Assembly (NCBI GenBank): GCA_963974645.1
Contig: CAXBEA010000025.1
Span: 1 to 39,201, forward strand
Direction: 5' to 3'
DNA from: Motiliproteus sp963974645
Lineage (GTDB): Bacteria > Pseudomonadota > Gammaproteobacteria > Pseudomonadales > Balneatricaceae
Length of the DNA stretch: 39,201 nucleotides
Part shown: in pieces, positions 23,299 through 31,985 of the stretch
Position numbering within the stretch: position 1 is the stretch's first letter
How the letters are laid out: each line of letters opens with the position of its first letter
The notes under the pieces: model-generated
What the model was told of the DNA's origin: nothing
The model's database searches: none
Seen by the model: only the letters and a program-made list of their open reading frames with translations
Made by a program: the position numbers and the translations under genes

Positions 23299-23919
23299 GT
23301 GGCACGATCAAAAAGCAGTGGTCAGTGGCTGAAGGAACATTTTGATGATCCCTATGTCCAACGGGCCAAGGAAGAAGGCTATCGTTCAAGGGCAAGCTAC
23401 AAGCTACTTGAATTAGATAAAAAGGATCGCTTGTTGCGTCCTGGGATGGTTGTTGTGGACTTAGGCGCGGCCCCCGGAGGCTGGTCTCAGGTCGCTGCGG
23501 AGAAAATTGGTAGTACCGGACAGGTAGTAGCATCCGATATTTTGCCTATGGATTCTTTGGCCGATGTTAGCTTTGTCCAGGGGGATTTTACTGAAGAGTC
23601 GGTTTATGAGCAGATACTGGAAGCTATCGATGGACGGCAGGTTGACCTTGTAATTTCAGATATGGCCCCCAATATGAGCGGTATGAACTCGATTGATCAG
23701 CCGCGGGCGATCTATCTGGTCGAGCTGGCGTTGGAACTGGCGCGGCAGGTGTTGAAGCCTGAGGGTGTGTTTCTGGCTAAGGTCTTTCAGGGAGAGGGGT
23801 TCGATCCCTTGTTGGCAGAGATGCGCCAAAGCTTTAAAAAAGTGCAGTCTCGAAAACCCGATTCATCTCGTGCCCGTTCGCGGGAAATTTATCAGCTTTG
23901 CCGTGGTTTTAAAGGTTAG
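23299..23919 (+). CDS. rlmE: 23S rRNA 2'-O-ribose U2552 methyltransferase RlmE
   Basis: RlmE (RrmJ/FtsJ) methylates the 2'-OH of U2552 in the A-loop of 23S rRNA, a late 50S assembly step. The 206-residue protein has the SAM motif VVDLGAAPGGWSQVA and the catalytic Lys-Asp-Lys-Glu tetrad: the Lys in RSRASYKLLEL, the Asp in LVISDMAPNMSG, the Lys in VFLAKVFQGEG and the Glu in SREIYQL. The start is a GTG at 23299, giving MARSKSSGQWL; a GGAG lies about 12 bases upstream. ftsH follows after 75 bases, and the pair forms a conserved operon. Confidence 0.95.
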   Translation: MARSKSSGQWLKEHFDDPYVQRAKEEGYRSRASYKLLELDKKDRLLRPGMVVVDLGAAPGGWSQVAAEKIGSTGQVVASDILPMDSLADVSFVQGDFTEESVYEQILEAIDGRQVDLVISDMAPNMSGMNSIDQPRAIYLVELALELARQVLKPEGVFLAKVFQGEGFDPLLAEMRQSFKKVQSRKPDSSRARSREIYQLCRGFKG

Positions 23920-23994
23920 TATTACGGCTGAACCGATGACCGTTAGCGTTCTTTTAAAAAGAACGGTTATAAAGGTAGCTTAAAGGAGCTTCGC

Positions 23995-25962
23995 TTGAAC
24001 GATATGGCAAAAAACCTGGTGTTGTGGCTTATCATTGCCGCTGTGCTGTTAACGGTTTTCAACAATTTCAATACAGAGACTGAAGCCAATAAGCTCAGTT
24101 ACTCACAGTTTATTGAGCAGGTGCGCACCGATCAGGTCACCCGAGTCGTCGTTGAGGGGTATGAAATTAGTGGTGAGCTGCAGAGTGGCGGTCGGTTTGT
24201 GACGGTGCGTCCAGCGCTGCAAGATCCCAAGCTGGTTGATGATCTCTATAACCACGGCGTAATTATCGAGGGTAAGCAGCCCGAGCAGCAGAGCATTTGG
24301 AGTCAGTTGCTCGTGGCTAGCTTTCCAATCCTGGTGATTATTGCGGTGTTTATGTTTTTTATGCGTCAGATGCAGGGTGGCGCGGGAGGCAAAGGCGGCC
24401 CTATGTCCTTCGGCAAAAGCAAGGCGCGGCTGCTGAGTGAAGACCAGATCAAGACCACGTTTGCTGATGTGGCGGGTGTCGAAGAGGCCAAAGAGGAGGT
24501 GCAGGAGCTGGTAGAGTTTCTGATGGATCCGGGTAAGTTTCATCGCCTGGGTGGTCATATTCCCAAGGGGGTGCTGTTGTCGGGTTCGCCTGGTACCGGT
24601 AAAACGCTGCTAGCTAAAGCGATTGCAGGCGAGGCCAAGGTGCCCTTCTTTAGTATTTCAGGCTCTGATTTCGTCGAGATGTTTGTCGGTGTCGGCGCAT
24701 CGCGTGTGCGTGATATGTTCGAGCAGGCCAAGAAGCAGGCGCCCTGTATTATCTTTATCGATGAGATCGATGCAGTGGGCCGTCATCGCGGTGCGGGCAT
24801 GGGTGGTGGTAACGATGAACGTGAGCAGACCCTGAACCAGTTGCTGGTTGAAATGGATGGCTTCGAAGGAACGGAGGGTGTCATTGTTATTGCCGCGACT
24901 AACCGTCCCGACGTGCTTGATAAGGCGTTGTTGCGGCCGGGGCGTTTCGACCGTCAGGTGGTGGTTGGTTTGCCCGATATTCGTGGTCGCGAGCAGATTT
25001 TGAAAGTGCACATGCGCAAAGTGCCGATGGGTGATGATGTTCGGCCTGATCTGATTGCACGTGGGACTCCTGGATTTTCGGGTGCTGATCTGGCTAATTT
25101 GGTTAATGAGGCGGCATTGTTTGCAGCTCGCAGTGATCTTCGCACGGTAGGTATGGAGCAGTTTGAGAAGGCTAAAGACAAGGTGTTGATGGGTGCCGAG
25201 CGCCGCTCGATGGTGATGTCTGATGCCGAACGGCTGAATACCGCTTATCACGAATCGGGACACGTTATTGTGGGTCGGTTAGTGCCAGATCACGATCCGG
25301 TTTATAAAGTCTCTATTATCCCGCGCGGGCGTGCGCTGGGGGTGACCATGTTCCTGCCTGAGGAGGACCGTTATAGTCTTTCGAAACGCGCGCTGATGAG
25401 TCAGATTTGCAGTCTCTATGGCGGCCGTATTGCAGAGGAGATGACCCTGGGGGTTGATGGGGTCACGACGGGTGCTTCGAATGATATTCAGCGTGCCACC
25501 CAGTTGGCACGAAGCATGGCGACCAAATGGGGCTTGTCGGAAAAGCTCGGCCCGCTGTTGTATGACGATGAAGATGGCGATCCGTTTGGACGGATGCCAG
25601 GTCAGGCGGCAAAAGGTGTTTCTGGCGAGACGGCCAAGCTGATTGATGAGGAGGTGCGTACCGTCATTGATGATTGCTATGCGCGGGCTCAGAAGCTGTT
25701 GAAAGACAATCGGGATATTCTTGAATCGATGACGCAGGCGTTGATGAAATATGAGACGCTTGATAGTGAGCAGATCGACGAGCTGATGTCGCGCCAGCCG
25801 GTAAGTGAGCCTGAGGGTTGGGATGACGATAAAACCCCCTCTAAGGGTGCGTCTGCCGATGCTGCAGAGGCTGAGCAGAAGCCGGATCAAGCGTCGGATC
25901 AAGACTCCGATGATTCGGCTGCGGATGATGATCTGGATACTTCAGACAAGCCCGTGCACTGA
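23995..25962 (+). CDS. ftsH: ATP-dependent zinc metalloprotease FtsH
   Basis: FtsH is the membrane-anchored AAA+ protease that degrades misassembled membrane proteins and regulators such as LpxC. In 655 residues I see transmembrane helices at about 8-24 and 103-122 around a periplasmic domain, an AAA+ module with Walker A GSPGTGKT (about 196) and Walker B IIFIDEIDAVG, the SRH motif LLRPGRFDRQVVVGLPD, and the zinc site HESGH (about 419). The C-terminal tail is acidic. Walker A has Ser where Pro is usual (GPPGTGKT), and the zinc site has Ser where Ala is usual. A TTG start is chosen because AAAGGAG lies 6 bases ahead; an ATG three codons later is the alternative. Confidence 0.96.
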   Translation: MNDMAKNLVLWLIIAAVLLTVFNNFNTETEANKLSYSQFIEQVRTDQVTRVVVEGYEISGELQSGGRFVTVRPALQDPKLVDDLYNHGVIIEGKQPEQQSIWSQLLVASFPILVIIAVFMFFMRQMQGGAGGKGGPMSFGKSKARLLSEDQIKTTFADVAGVEEAKEEVQELVEFLMDPGKFHRLGGHIPKGVLLSGSPGTGKTLLAKAIAGEAKVPFFSISGSDFVEMFVGVGASRVRDMFEQAKKQAPCIIFIDEIDAVGRHRGAGMGGGNDEREQTLNQLLVEMDGFEGTEGVIVIAATNRPDVLDKALLRPGRFDRQVVVGLPDIRGREQILKVHMRKVPMGDDVRPDLIARGTPGFSGADLANLVNEAALFAARSDLRTVGMEQFEKAKDKVLMGAERRSMVMSDAERLNTAYHESGHVIVGRLVPDHDPVYKVSIIPRGRALGVTMFLPEEDRYSLSKRALMSQICSLYGGRIAEEMTLGVDGVTTGASNDIQRATQLARSMATKWGLSEKLGPLLYDDEDGDPFGRMPGQAAKGVSGETAKLIDEEVRTVIDDCYARAQKLLKDNRDILESMTQALMKYETLDSEQIDELMSRQPVSEPEGWDDDKTPSKGASADAAEAEQKPDQASDQDSDDSAADDDLDTSDKPVH

Positions 25963-25987
25963 TCGATCGGTTTGCAGGACTAAGTTT

Positions 25988-26013
25988 AAAGCCGACCCAG
26001 AGTCGGCTTTTTT
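25988..26013 (+). terminator. Rho-independent terminator after ftsH
   Basis: A 9-bp stem AAAGCCGAC/GTCGGCTTT with a 5-base loop followed by a run of T through 26013. It lies 26 bases after the ftsH stop and 36 bases before the folP start, so folP needs readthrough or its own promoter. Confidence 0.85.
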
Positions 26014-26048
26014 GTTTGCCACTTGAAATGATCGTTGAAGCGAAAACC

Positions 26049-26921
26049 ATGTCTGAACCTCAATTTTCTGAACCTCAATTTAAGTTTGGCTCAAAGAGCC
26101 TGTCACGAGATGTGGCTCAGGTGATGGGGATTCTTAATGTAACGCCTGATTCTTTTTCTGATGGCGGGCAGTTATATCAGCATGATCGTTTAGACCTGTC
26201 GGCCTTGCTCTTTAAGGCAGAGGCGATGGTTGAGGCAGGTGCGTCGTTGCTAGATGTCGGCGGTGAATCGACCCGGCCTGGTGCTGCCAGTGTGTCTGAG
26301 CAGCAGGAGCTGGATCGGGTGATTCCTGCGATAGAGGCGCTAGCGCGAAAGTTGGATGTGGTGGTCTCGGTGGATACCAGCTCTCCGGCCGTTATGGTCG
26401 AAGCGGCAAAGGTGGGCGCTGGGCTGATTAACGATGTCAGGGCGCTGAGTCGTGAGGGGGCTTTGGTCGCGGCTGTCGCTACGGGTTTGCCGGTTTGTCT
26501 GATGCATATGCAGGGGCAGCCTGAAACGATGCAGCAGACGCCTGATTATCAAGATGTTGTGGTAGAGGTGGCAGATTTTTTACGGCAACGGATAAGGTGC
26601 TGCGTGGAGGCGGGTTTGGCTGCTGATCGACTCCTGATCGATCCCGGATTTGGTTTTGGCAAAACACTACCGCATAATCTGCAGCTGCTGGATCGATTGC
26701 AGCAGTTGCAGCAGCTTAATGCACCCATGTTGGTAGGGGTTTCGCGTAAATCGATGATTGGCGCGGTTTTGAACAGACCCGTGGATGAGCGTCTCTATGG
26801 TAGCCTGGCAGCGGCCGTGCTGGCGTTGACGCAGGGGGCATGGATAGTAAGAGTTCATGATGTCGCTGCGACACAGGATGTGGTGGCTATATATCAAGCT
26901 GTACGGGATAGTCGTGGCTGA
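26049..26921 (+). CDS. folP: Dihydropteroate synthase
   Basis: FolP joins p-aminobenzoate to dihydropterin pyrophosphate in folate synthesis; it is the sulfonamide target. The 290-residue product contains the pterin motif MGILNVTPDSFSDGG, the loop GGESTRPGAASVSEQQELDR, FGFGKTLPHNLQLL and the Lys/Ser loop VGVSRKSMIG. I chose the ATG at 26049. Upstream in-frame starts (TTG 26016, ATG 26028) lie immediately after the ftsH terminator. glmM follows after 13 bases, the usual folP-glmM pair. The first 15 residues show a small internal duplication (SEPQF twice), of no obvious consequence. Confidence 0.95.
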   Translation: MSEPQFSEPQFKFGSKSLSRDVAQVMGILNVTPDSFSDGGQLYQHDRLDLSALLFKAEAMVEAGASLLDVGGESTRPGAASVSEQQELDRVIPAIEALARKLDVVVSVDTSSPAVMVEAAKVGAGLINDVRALSREGALVAAVATGLPVCLMHMQGQPETMQQTPDYQDVVVEVADFLRQRIRCCVEAGLAADRLLIDPGFGFGKTLPHNLQLLDRLQQLQQLNAPMLVGVSRKSMIGAVLNRPVDERLYGSLAAAVLALTQGAWIVRVHDVAATQDVVAIYQAVRDSRG

Positions 26922-26934
26922 TTTGGAGGCGAGA

Positions 26935-28275
26935 ATGACGAGAAAATATTTTGGTACCGACGGTATTCGCGGCAAGGTGGGCGAGTATCCGATTACCCCC
27001 GATTTCGTGTTAAAGCTCGGCTGGGCGGCGGGTAAAGTATTTGCTCGGCAGGGTCGGAGCAAGATTCTGATCGGTAAAGATACCCGGATATCGGGCTATA
27101 TGTTTGAATCGGCATTGGAAGCGGGGCTGGCTGCTGCAGGTGTTGACTCGCTGCTGCTGGGGCCGATGCCTACGCCTGCTATTGCTTACCTGACGAGAAC
27201 ATTCAGGGCCGATGCAGGGATCGTTATTAGCGCTTCTCATAATGCGTATGAAGACAATGGGATCAAGTTTTTTTCTGCCAGTGGTACCAAGTTAGACGAC
27301 GAGGTTGAGTATGCAATCGAGGCGCAGATGGATCTGGAGATGACAACTGAGGAGTCAGCATCGCTAGGTAAAGCGCGGCGAGTAGAAGATGCAGCTGGGC
27401 GTTATATCGAATTTTGCAAGGGTACGCTGCCGCGTGGATTGAGTCTTAAAGGGCTTAAGATTGTCGTCGATTGTGCCAATGGTGCCACCTACCATATCGC
27501 GCCTAAGGTGTTGCGAGAACTTGGTGCTGAAGTGTTGGAGCTGGCTACCTCACCAGATGGTATTAATATCAATGAGAATTGTGGCTCAACGTCGCCAGCC
27601 GTAATAAAGAAGATAGTGGTTGCCGAAGGTGCAGACCTGGGGCTGGCGTTAGACGGCGATGGTGATCGGCTGATTATGGTCGATCATCGGGGCGAGGTTG
27701 TTGATGGCGATGAGTTGTTGCTGATTATTGCTCTGGCGCTCAAGGCGGAGGGGCAGTTTAGCGGCGGCGTGGTGGGTACGCTGATGAGCAACTACGGCAT
27801 GGAGCTGGCATTGAAGAGACATGATATTCCCTTTGTTCGTGCGAATGTTGGTGATCGTTATGTGATGGAGGCGCTGGTCAGCCGAGGGTGGCATCTTGGC
27901 GGAGAGTCCTCAGGCCATATTATTTGCCGTAACTTGACGACTACCGGCGACGGTATTGTTGCTGCGCTGCAGGTGTTGCAGGCGATAAAGCAGAGTGGCC
28001 GGAGATTGGCTGACCTCAGGTCGCAAATGAATAAACTACCGCAACATATGATCAATGTTAGGCTGCAGCAAAAATGCGATCCTAGTTTGTTGCCTGAGGT
28101 GCAACGGGCGATCCAAGGTATCGAGGCGGAGCTTAATGGGCAGGGTCGGGTGTTGTTGCGGCCTTCAGGAACTGAACCTGTGGTCAGGGTGATGGTTGAG
28201 GGGTCAGATATTGATCAGGTGAAGCGGTTGACGAAGTCTTTGGCTGCAGACGTGGAGCAGGCGATCCAGGCTTAG
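26935..28275 (+). CDS. glmM: Phosphoglucosamine mutase
   Basis: GlmM converts glucosamine-6-phosphate to glucosamine-1-phosphate, for UDP-GlcNAc and so peptidoglycan and LPS. The 446-residue protein opens MTRKYFGTDGIRGKVG. The active-site phosphoserine is Ser101 in VISASHNAYEDNG, the metal loop is ALDGDGDRLIMVD, the sugar-binding loop is GGESSGHII, and the phosphate-binding site is RPSGTEPVVRVMVEG. GGAGG lies ahead of the ATG at 26935. The open frame extends upstream into folP, but that extension is not part of the protein. A 205-base gap then leads to tpiA. Confidence 0.96.
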   Translation: MTRKYFGTDGIRGKVGEYPITPDFVLKLGWAAGKVFARQGRSKILIGKDTRISGYMFESALEAGLAAAGVDSLLLGPMPTPAIAYLTRTFRADAGIVISASHNAYEDNGIKFFSASGTKLDDEVEYAIEAQMDLEMTTEESASLGKARRVEDAAGRYIEFCKGTLPRGLSLKGLKIVVDCANGATYHIAPKVLRELGAEVLELATSPDGININENCGSTSPAVIKKIVVAEGADLGLALDGDGDRLIMVDHRGEVVDGDELLLIIALALKAEGQFSGGVVGTLMSNYGMELALKRHDIPFVRANVGDRYVMEALVSRGWHLGGESSGHIICRNLTTTGDGIVAALQVLQAIKQSGRRLADLRSQMNKLPQHMINVRLQQKCDPSLLPEVQRAIQGIEAELNGQGRVLLRPSGTEPVVRVMVEGSDIDQVKRLTKSLAADVEQAIQA

Positions 28276-28421
28276 GTCTGGATGCCGGGGTGCGTGGTTG
28301 AACGGCGTATTTTGGCATTGATGCAGGGCCTAGCAAAGTTGCCAGCGTTCGTTGATTTCTAGTGGGTTTACATGATTGAGGCGGGCTGTCTCAAGAAAGT
28401 TTTAATTGTTGGGTGGTGTGC

Positions 28422-28450
28422 TTGTAAGTTAATAGTAACTTGTTTAGTAT
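28422..28450 (+). promoter_or_regulatory. Probable promoter of tpiA-secG
   Basis: TTGTAA (28422-28427), 17-base spacer, TAGTAT (28445-28450), each matching four of six consensus positions. The spacer overlaps an inverted repeat AAGTTA/TAACTT that could be an operator. Transcription would start near 28457, 24 bases before tpiA. Confidence 0.45.
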
Positions 28451-28480
28451 TGCCACCCGCTTGATAGACGGGGTTGAAAC

Positions 28481-29242
28481 ATGCGTCAGACGCTAGTCGT
28501 CGGTAATTGGAAAATGAACGGCTCCTTGCAGAGTATCTCCGAGCTAATGGCGGGGCTGACTGCAGAGTTAGCCAATGTTTCTGGAGTGGATGTAGCCGTT
28601 TGTCCTCCTTCGATCTTTTTAGATCGAGTCTCGGGGATGAGTGCAGGATCGATAGTTAAGCTGGGTGCGCAGACGGTCAGTGAATATGACTCAGGGGCAT
28701 ACACCGGGGAAACGTCTCTGTCGATGCTCAAAGAGTTTGGTTGTTGTTACGTTATTTTAGGTCACTCAGAGCGACGGGCATTGTTTGCTGAGACTGATGG
28801 CCAGATCGCTGCTAAGTATAAAGCGGTCAAGGCTGCAGGATTGGTCCCGATTCTTTGTGTTGGTGAGACGTTGCAGCAGCGAGAAAATGGGCAGGCACAG
28901 GCGATAATTGCAGCGCAGTTGGATGCTGTGGTTAATCAGCTTGGGGTTGATTCGTTAGCGGGTGCTGTTGTTGCCTACGAACCGGTTTGGGCTATAGGTA
29001 CCGGTAGAACAGCAACGCCAGATCAGGCGCAAGAGATACATTGCGCCATTCGTGGTCGGGTTGCAGAAAAGAGTAAGTTGATCGCAGAGCAGTTGCCGAT
29101 TATTTATGGTGGCAGTGTCAATGCGGAAAATGCTGAATCGCTGTTTTCGATGAATGATATCGACGGTGCTTTGGTAGGCGGGGCCTCGTTGAAGGTCAAT
29201 GAATTTGTAGCAATTTGTCGTGCAGCTACCCGACAAGATTAG
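28481..29242 (+). CDS. tpiA: Triosephosphate isomerase
   Basis: TpiA interconverts dihydroxyacetone phosphate and glyceraldehyde-3-phosphate. The 253-residue TIM barrel holds the catalytic residues in their usual places: Lys11 (GNWKMNG), His95 (ILGHSERR) and Glu167 (VAYEPVWAIGTG), with the phosphate-binding loop YGGSVN and the closing GALVGGASL. It lies between glmM and secG, the order seen in Pseudomonas and its relatives. secG follows after 10 bases, so the two are cotranscribed. Confidence 0.98.
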   Translation: MRQTLVVGNWKMNGSLQSISELMAGLTAELANVSGVDVAVCPPSIFLDRVSGMSAGSIVKLGAQTVSEYDSGAYTGETSLSMLKEFGCCYVILGHSERRALFAETDGQIAAKYKAVKAAGLVPILCVGETLQQRENGQAQAIIAAQLDAVVNQLGVDSLAGAVVAYEPVWAIGTGRTATPDQAQEIHCAIRGRVAEKSKLIAEQLPIIYGGSVNAENAESLFSMNDIDGALVGGASLKVNEFVAICRAATRQD

Positions 29243-29252
29243 GCAGTTATAG

Positions 29253-29606
29253 ATGGAAACGTTAATTCTGATCGCTCATGTTTTGCTGGCTGTGGCGTTG
29301 ATAGCGCTAATATTGCTGCAGCAGGGTAAGGGTGCTGAGGCAGGTGCGGCTTTCGGTAGCGGTGCATCGCAGACAATGTTTGGCAGCCAGGGAACAGGTA
29401 GTTTTCTAAGCCGAGTCACTGGGATCATGGCGGTCGGCATATTTTTAACCAGCTTTACTCTGGCGGTATACGCCAAGCAAAAAGCAGAATCTATTTCTGA
29501 CCAGGGCGTTCCTTCCGCGCTGGTTGTTGACCAGGCGCAGCAGCAAGCACCTGAGCTTAAAGAGGTTGTTCAGCCAAGCACAGATGTGCCTAAGGCTGAT
29601 CAGTAA
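29253..29606 (+). CDS. secG: Protein translocase subunit SecG
   Basis: SecG is the small accessory subunit of the SecYEG translocon. The 117-residue protein has two transmembrane helices (about residues 3-21 and 51-71) flanking the conserved loop LLQQGKGAEAGAAFGSGASQ, and a polar Gln/Ala/Pro-rich cytoplasmic tail. It follows tpiA by 10 bases. The tRNA-Leu gene begins 7 bases after its stop, so the mRNA and tRNA precursor are probably one transcript that must be processed. Confidence 0.96.
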   Translation: METLILIAHVLLAVALIALILLQQGKGAEAGAAFGSGASQTMFGSQGTGSFLSRVTGIMAVGIFLTSFTLAVYAKQKAESISDQGVPSALVVDQAQQQAPELKEVVQPSTDVPKADQ

Positions 29607-29613
29607 GAGTTTT

Positions 29614-29700
29614 GCCGAGGTGGTGGAATTGGTAGACACGCTATCTTGAGGGGGTAGTGACCTAATGGTCGTGCGGGTTCAAGTCCCGCTCTCGGTACCA
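29614..29700 (+). tRNA. tRNA-Leu (anticodon GAG)
   Basis: An 87-nt class II tRNA with acceptor GCCGAGG pairing TCTCGGT, anticodon stem CTATC/GGTAG with loop TTGAGGG (anticodon GAG), a long variable arm, T arm GCGGGTTCAAGTCCCGC and encoded CCA. Same position as leuU in E. coli, between secG and rimP. Confidence 0.95.
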
Positions 29701-29834
29701 TATTGTAGTTTTAATTGTAGTTCCAGCAGTGACCGTTTCGCTTGAATAAGCAGGTCGCTGGTTTTATAATTCTTGGCTCGAATTTGGCTTTCATTGTTGA
29801 AATCCTCGATTCAAGCGGAAGGATTTAAAGCAGG

Positions 29835-29857
29835 AAGCCCCTTTTTAGGGGCTTTTT
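29835..29857 (+). terminator. Terminator after the secG-tRNA-Leu unit
   Basis: A 7-bp GC-rich stem AAGCCCC/GGGGCTT with a 6-base loop runs into five T. It lies 134 bases past tRNA-Leu and upstream of rimP. A longer inverted repeat CGCTTGAAT/ATTCAAGCG brackets the preceding stretch (29739-29747 and 29809-29817). Confidence 0.85.
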
Positions 29858-29940
29858 CTTAGGCGCGATTTTTTGCAGTGCTTTCTGTTCGTTGTAAATG
29901 CACCTATTTGGTTCAAAATTGAACCAGATCGGCTGAGTAG

Positions 29941-29963
29941 AATGGGTCTTTGACCCATTTTTT
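29941..29963 (+). promoter_or_regulatory. Terminator-like attenuator ahead of rimP-nusA
   Basis: A perfect 8-bp stem AATGGGTC/GACCCATT with a 3-base loop and a six-T run ends 22 bases before the rimP start. Just upstream is a second short hairpin GGTTCA/TGAACC (29910-29925). A terminator this close to the first gene would act as an attenuator. E. coli is known to control the rimP-nusA operon by NusA itself, so an autoregulatory leader is plausible. Confidence 0.65.
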
Positions 29964-29985
29964 GTTTCTGAAATTGAGGTTTTGT

Positions 29986-30444
29986 GTGGCAACCAAAAGT
30001 GAGCGGTTGGATGCGCTGATTGCGCCTGTTGTGACAGGGCTGGGTTATCAGCTTTGGGGCGTTGAGTATGCGTCTCAAGGGCGTCATACCAGCCTGCGGA
30101 TTTTTATCGATGCGGAAGCAGGTATCGGCGTTGATGATTGTGCAGCTGTTAGTCGACAGATCGGCGGTGTGTTTGATGTTGAAGATCCTATCGCGGGTGA
30201 ATATACCCTAGAGGTTTCTTCGCCAGGAATGGATAGGCCGCTATTTACATTAGCGCAGTACCAGCAGTATGTCGGCCATCAGGTTCAGGTACGTCTGCGC
30301 ACTCCCTTTGAAGGGCGGCGCAGATTCAACGGTTTGTTGAAAGGCGTTGAGGAAGAAGATGTCGTCATTGAAGTCGATAAGCATGAGTATTTACTGCCGA
30401 TCGATTCCATTGATAAAGCGAATGTTGTCCCCCGGTTTAAGTAG
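29986..30444 (+). CDS. rimP: Ribosome maturation factor RimP
   Basis: RimP assists assembly of the 30S subunit. The 152-residue protein starts at a GTG (29986) with GAGG about 7 bases ahead, giving ATKSERLDALIAPVVTGLGY. The conserved LRIFIDAEAGIGVDDCAAVS, YTLEVSSPGMDRPLF and the C-terminal SH3-like strand region are present. An upstream in-frame start inside the leader hairpin was rejected. It heads the rimP-nusA-infB-rbfA-truB operon, with nusA 23 bases downstream. Confidence 0.95.
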   Translation: MATKSERLDALIAPVVTGLGYQLWGVEYASQGRHTSLRIFIDAEAGIGVDDCAAVSRQIGGVFDVEDPIAGEYTLEVSSPGMDRPLFTLAQYQQYVGHQVQVRLRTPFEGRRRFNGLLKGVEEEDVVIEVDKHEYLLPIDSIDKANVVPRFK

Positions 30445-30467
30445 CCGGAGTTGAGTGAGGCGGTGGA

Positions 30468-31961
30468 ATGAATAAAGAGATTCTTCTGGTTGTTGAAGCG
30501 GTATCCAACGAAAAAGATGTGCCTAAAAGCGTCATTTTCGAAGCGATAGAGTTGGCGTTGGCCACCGCAACCAAAAAACGTTATGACGAGGATGCAGATG
30601 TCCGCGTCGTCATTGATCGCGCAACAGGTAGCTATGAAACATTCCGTAGCTGGCAGGTGGTCGCTGACGATCAGCTTGCGCTCTTAGGTACCGAGCTGAC
30701 GCTTGAGGAAGCGCATGAGAAAAGTCCCGAGTTGGTCGCCGGGGATCTCTTTGAGGAGCAGATCGAGTCCATCGCTTTCGGTCGTATCGCTGCCCAGACT
30801 GCCAAACAGGTTATCGTCCAAAAAGTGCGAGAAGCTGAGCGTGCCAAGGTTGTTGAGGAATACCTCAAGCGGGTTGGTGAGCTGGTCAGTGGTACGGTTA
30901 AGAAGGTGACACGTGACAGCGTTATCGTTGATCTGGGCAATAATGCTGAGGCACTGTTGAATCGTGATCAACTGATCGGTCGTGAGACTTTCCGGATGGG
31001 CGATCGGATTCGGGCGATTTTGCAGGATGTGCGTAGTGAGGCTCGTGGTCCGCAGCTATTTCTAAGCCGCACCTGTCCTGAGATGCTGATTGAGCTATTC
31101 AAAATAGAAGTGCCTGAGGTTTCCGAGCAGGTTATCGAAATTCGCGGCAGTGCACGCGATCCGGGATCGCGCGCCAAGATTGCCGTTAAAACTAACGATG
31201 GTCGAATTGATCCGATCGGCGCTTGCGTAGGCATGCGTGGTTCGCGGGTACAGGCGGTATCGGGTGAACTGGATGGCGAGCGGGTGGATATCATTCTCTG
31301 GGATGATAATCCCGCGCAGCTGGTGATCAATGCCATGGCGCCGGCCGAAGTTGCGTCTATCGTGGTTGATGAAGATGCCCACTCGATGGATGTAGCCGTT
31401 GCTCAGGAAAATCTAGCGATGGCAATCGGTCGTGGCGGTCAGAACGTTCGTCTGGCCAGTGCCTTGACCGGTTGGACCCTGAATGTGATGTCTGCAGAGC
31501 AGGCTGAGGCGAAGCAGGAAGAGGAGTCTAGCGGGATTACTGAGACGTTCTCTGAGCACCTAGACATCGACGAAGAGTTTGCCCAGATGCTGGTGCAAGA
31601 AGGCTTTACCTCGCTTGAAGAGGTGGCTTATGTACCGCTTGAGGAGATGCTGGAGATTGAGGGTCTTGATGAAGAGATCGTCAATGAGCTACGCACTCGG
31701 GCGAAAGATGCATTGCTGAACCTAGCAATTGCCTCCGAAGAGAAATTGGAAAGTGCAGAGCCTGCCGAAGATCTGCTAACTATGGATGGGATGGATCGCC
31801 ACCTGGCTTTTGTACTGGCTAGTATGGGGGTTATTACCATGGAAGACCTGGCAGAGCAGTCGATCGATGATTTGATCGATATTGAAGGTATGGATGAGGC
31901 AAAGGCTGGCGAGTTGATTATGACTGCGCGCGCCCCTTGGTTTGCTGAAACCCAAGAGTAA
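30468..31961 (+). CDS. nusA: Transcription termination/antitermination factor NusA
   Basis: NusA binds RNA polymerase and nascent RNA, and modulates pausing, intrinsic termination and antitermination of rRNA operons. The 497 residues comprise the N-terminal polymerase-binding domain (1-125), S1 domain (about 135-200), KH1 (GACVGMRGSRVQAVSGEL), KH2 (AIGRGGQNVRLASALTGW) and two acidic helix-hairpin-helix repeats (about 365-420 and 440-495), the AR1/AR2 form found in gammaproteobacteria. Length is close to that of E. coli NusA. It is 24 bases ahead of infB in the same operon. Confidence 0.97.
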   Translation: MNKEILLVVEAVSNEKDVPKSVIFEAIELALATATKKRYDEDADVRVVIDRATGSYETFRSWQVVADDQLALLGTELTLEEAHEKSPELVAGDLFEEQIESIAFGRIAAQTAKQVIVQKVREAERAKVVEEYLKRVGELVSGTVKKVTRDSVIVDLGNNAEALLNRDQLIGRETFRMGDRIRAILQDVRSEARGPQLFLSRTCPEMLIELFKIEVPEVSEQVIEIRGSARDPGSRAKIAVKTNDGRIDPIGACVGMRGSRVQAVSGELDGERVDIILWDDNPAQLVINAMAPAEVASIVVDEDAHSMDVAVAQENLAMAIGRGGQNVRLASALTGWTLNVMSAEQAEAKQEEESSGITETFSEHLDIDEEFAQMLVQEGFTSLEEVAYVPLEEMLEIEGLDEEIVNELRTRAKDALLNLAIASEEKLESAEPAEDLLTMDGMDRHLAFVLASMGVITMEDLAEQSIDDLIDIEGMDEAKAGELIMTARAPWFAETQE

Positions 31962-31985
31962 CGATTCAACTGGAGCACCAAATCA

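Noticed and set aside
26857..26934. Upstream extension of GlmM into folP
   Set aside because: The GGAGG and the conserved MTRKYFGTDG start at 26935 decide the start.
29910..29925. GGTTCAAAATTGAACC as a tRNA T-arm remnant
   Set aside because: It contains GGTTCAA but no acceptor or anticodon arms fit around it; it reads as a simple hairpin.
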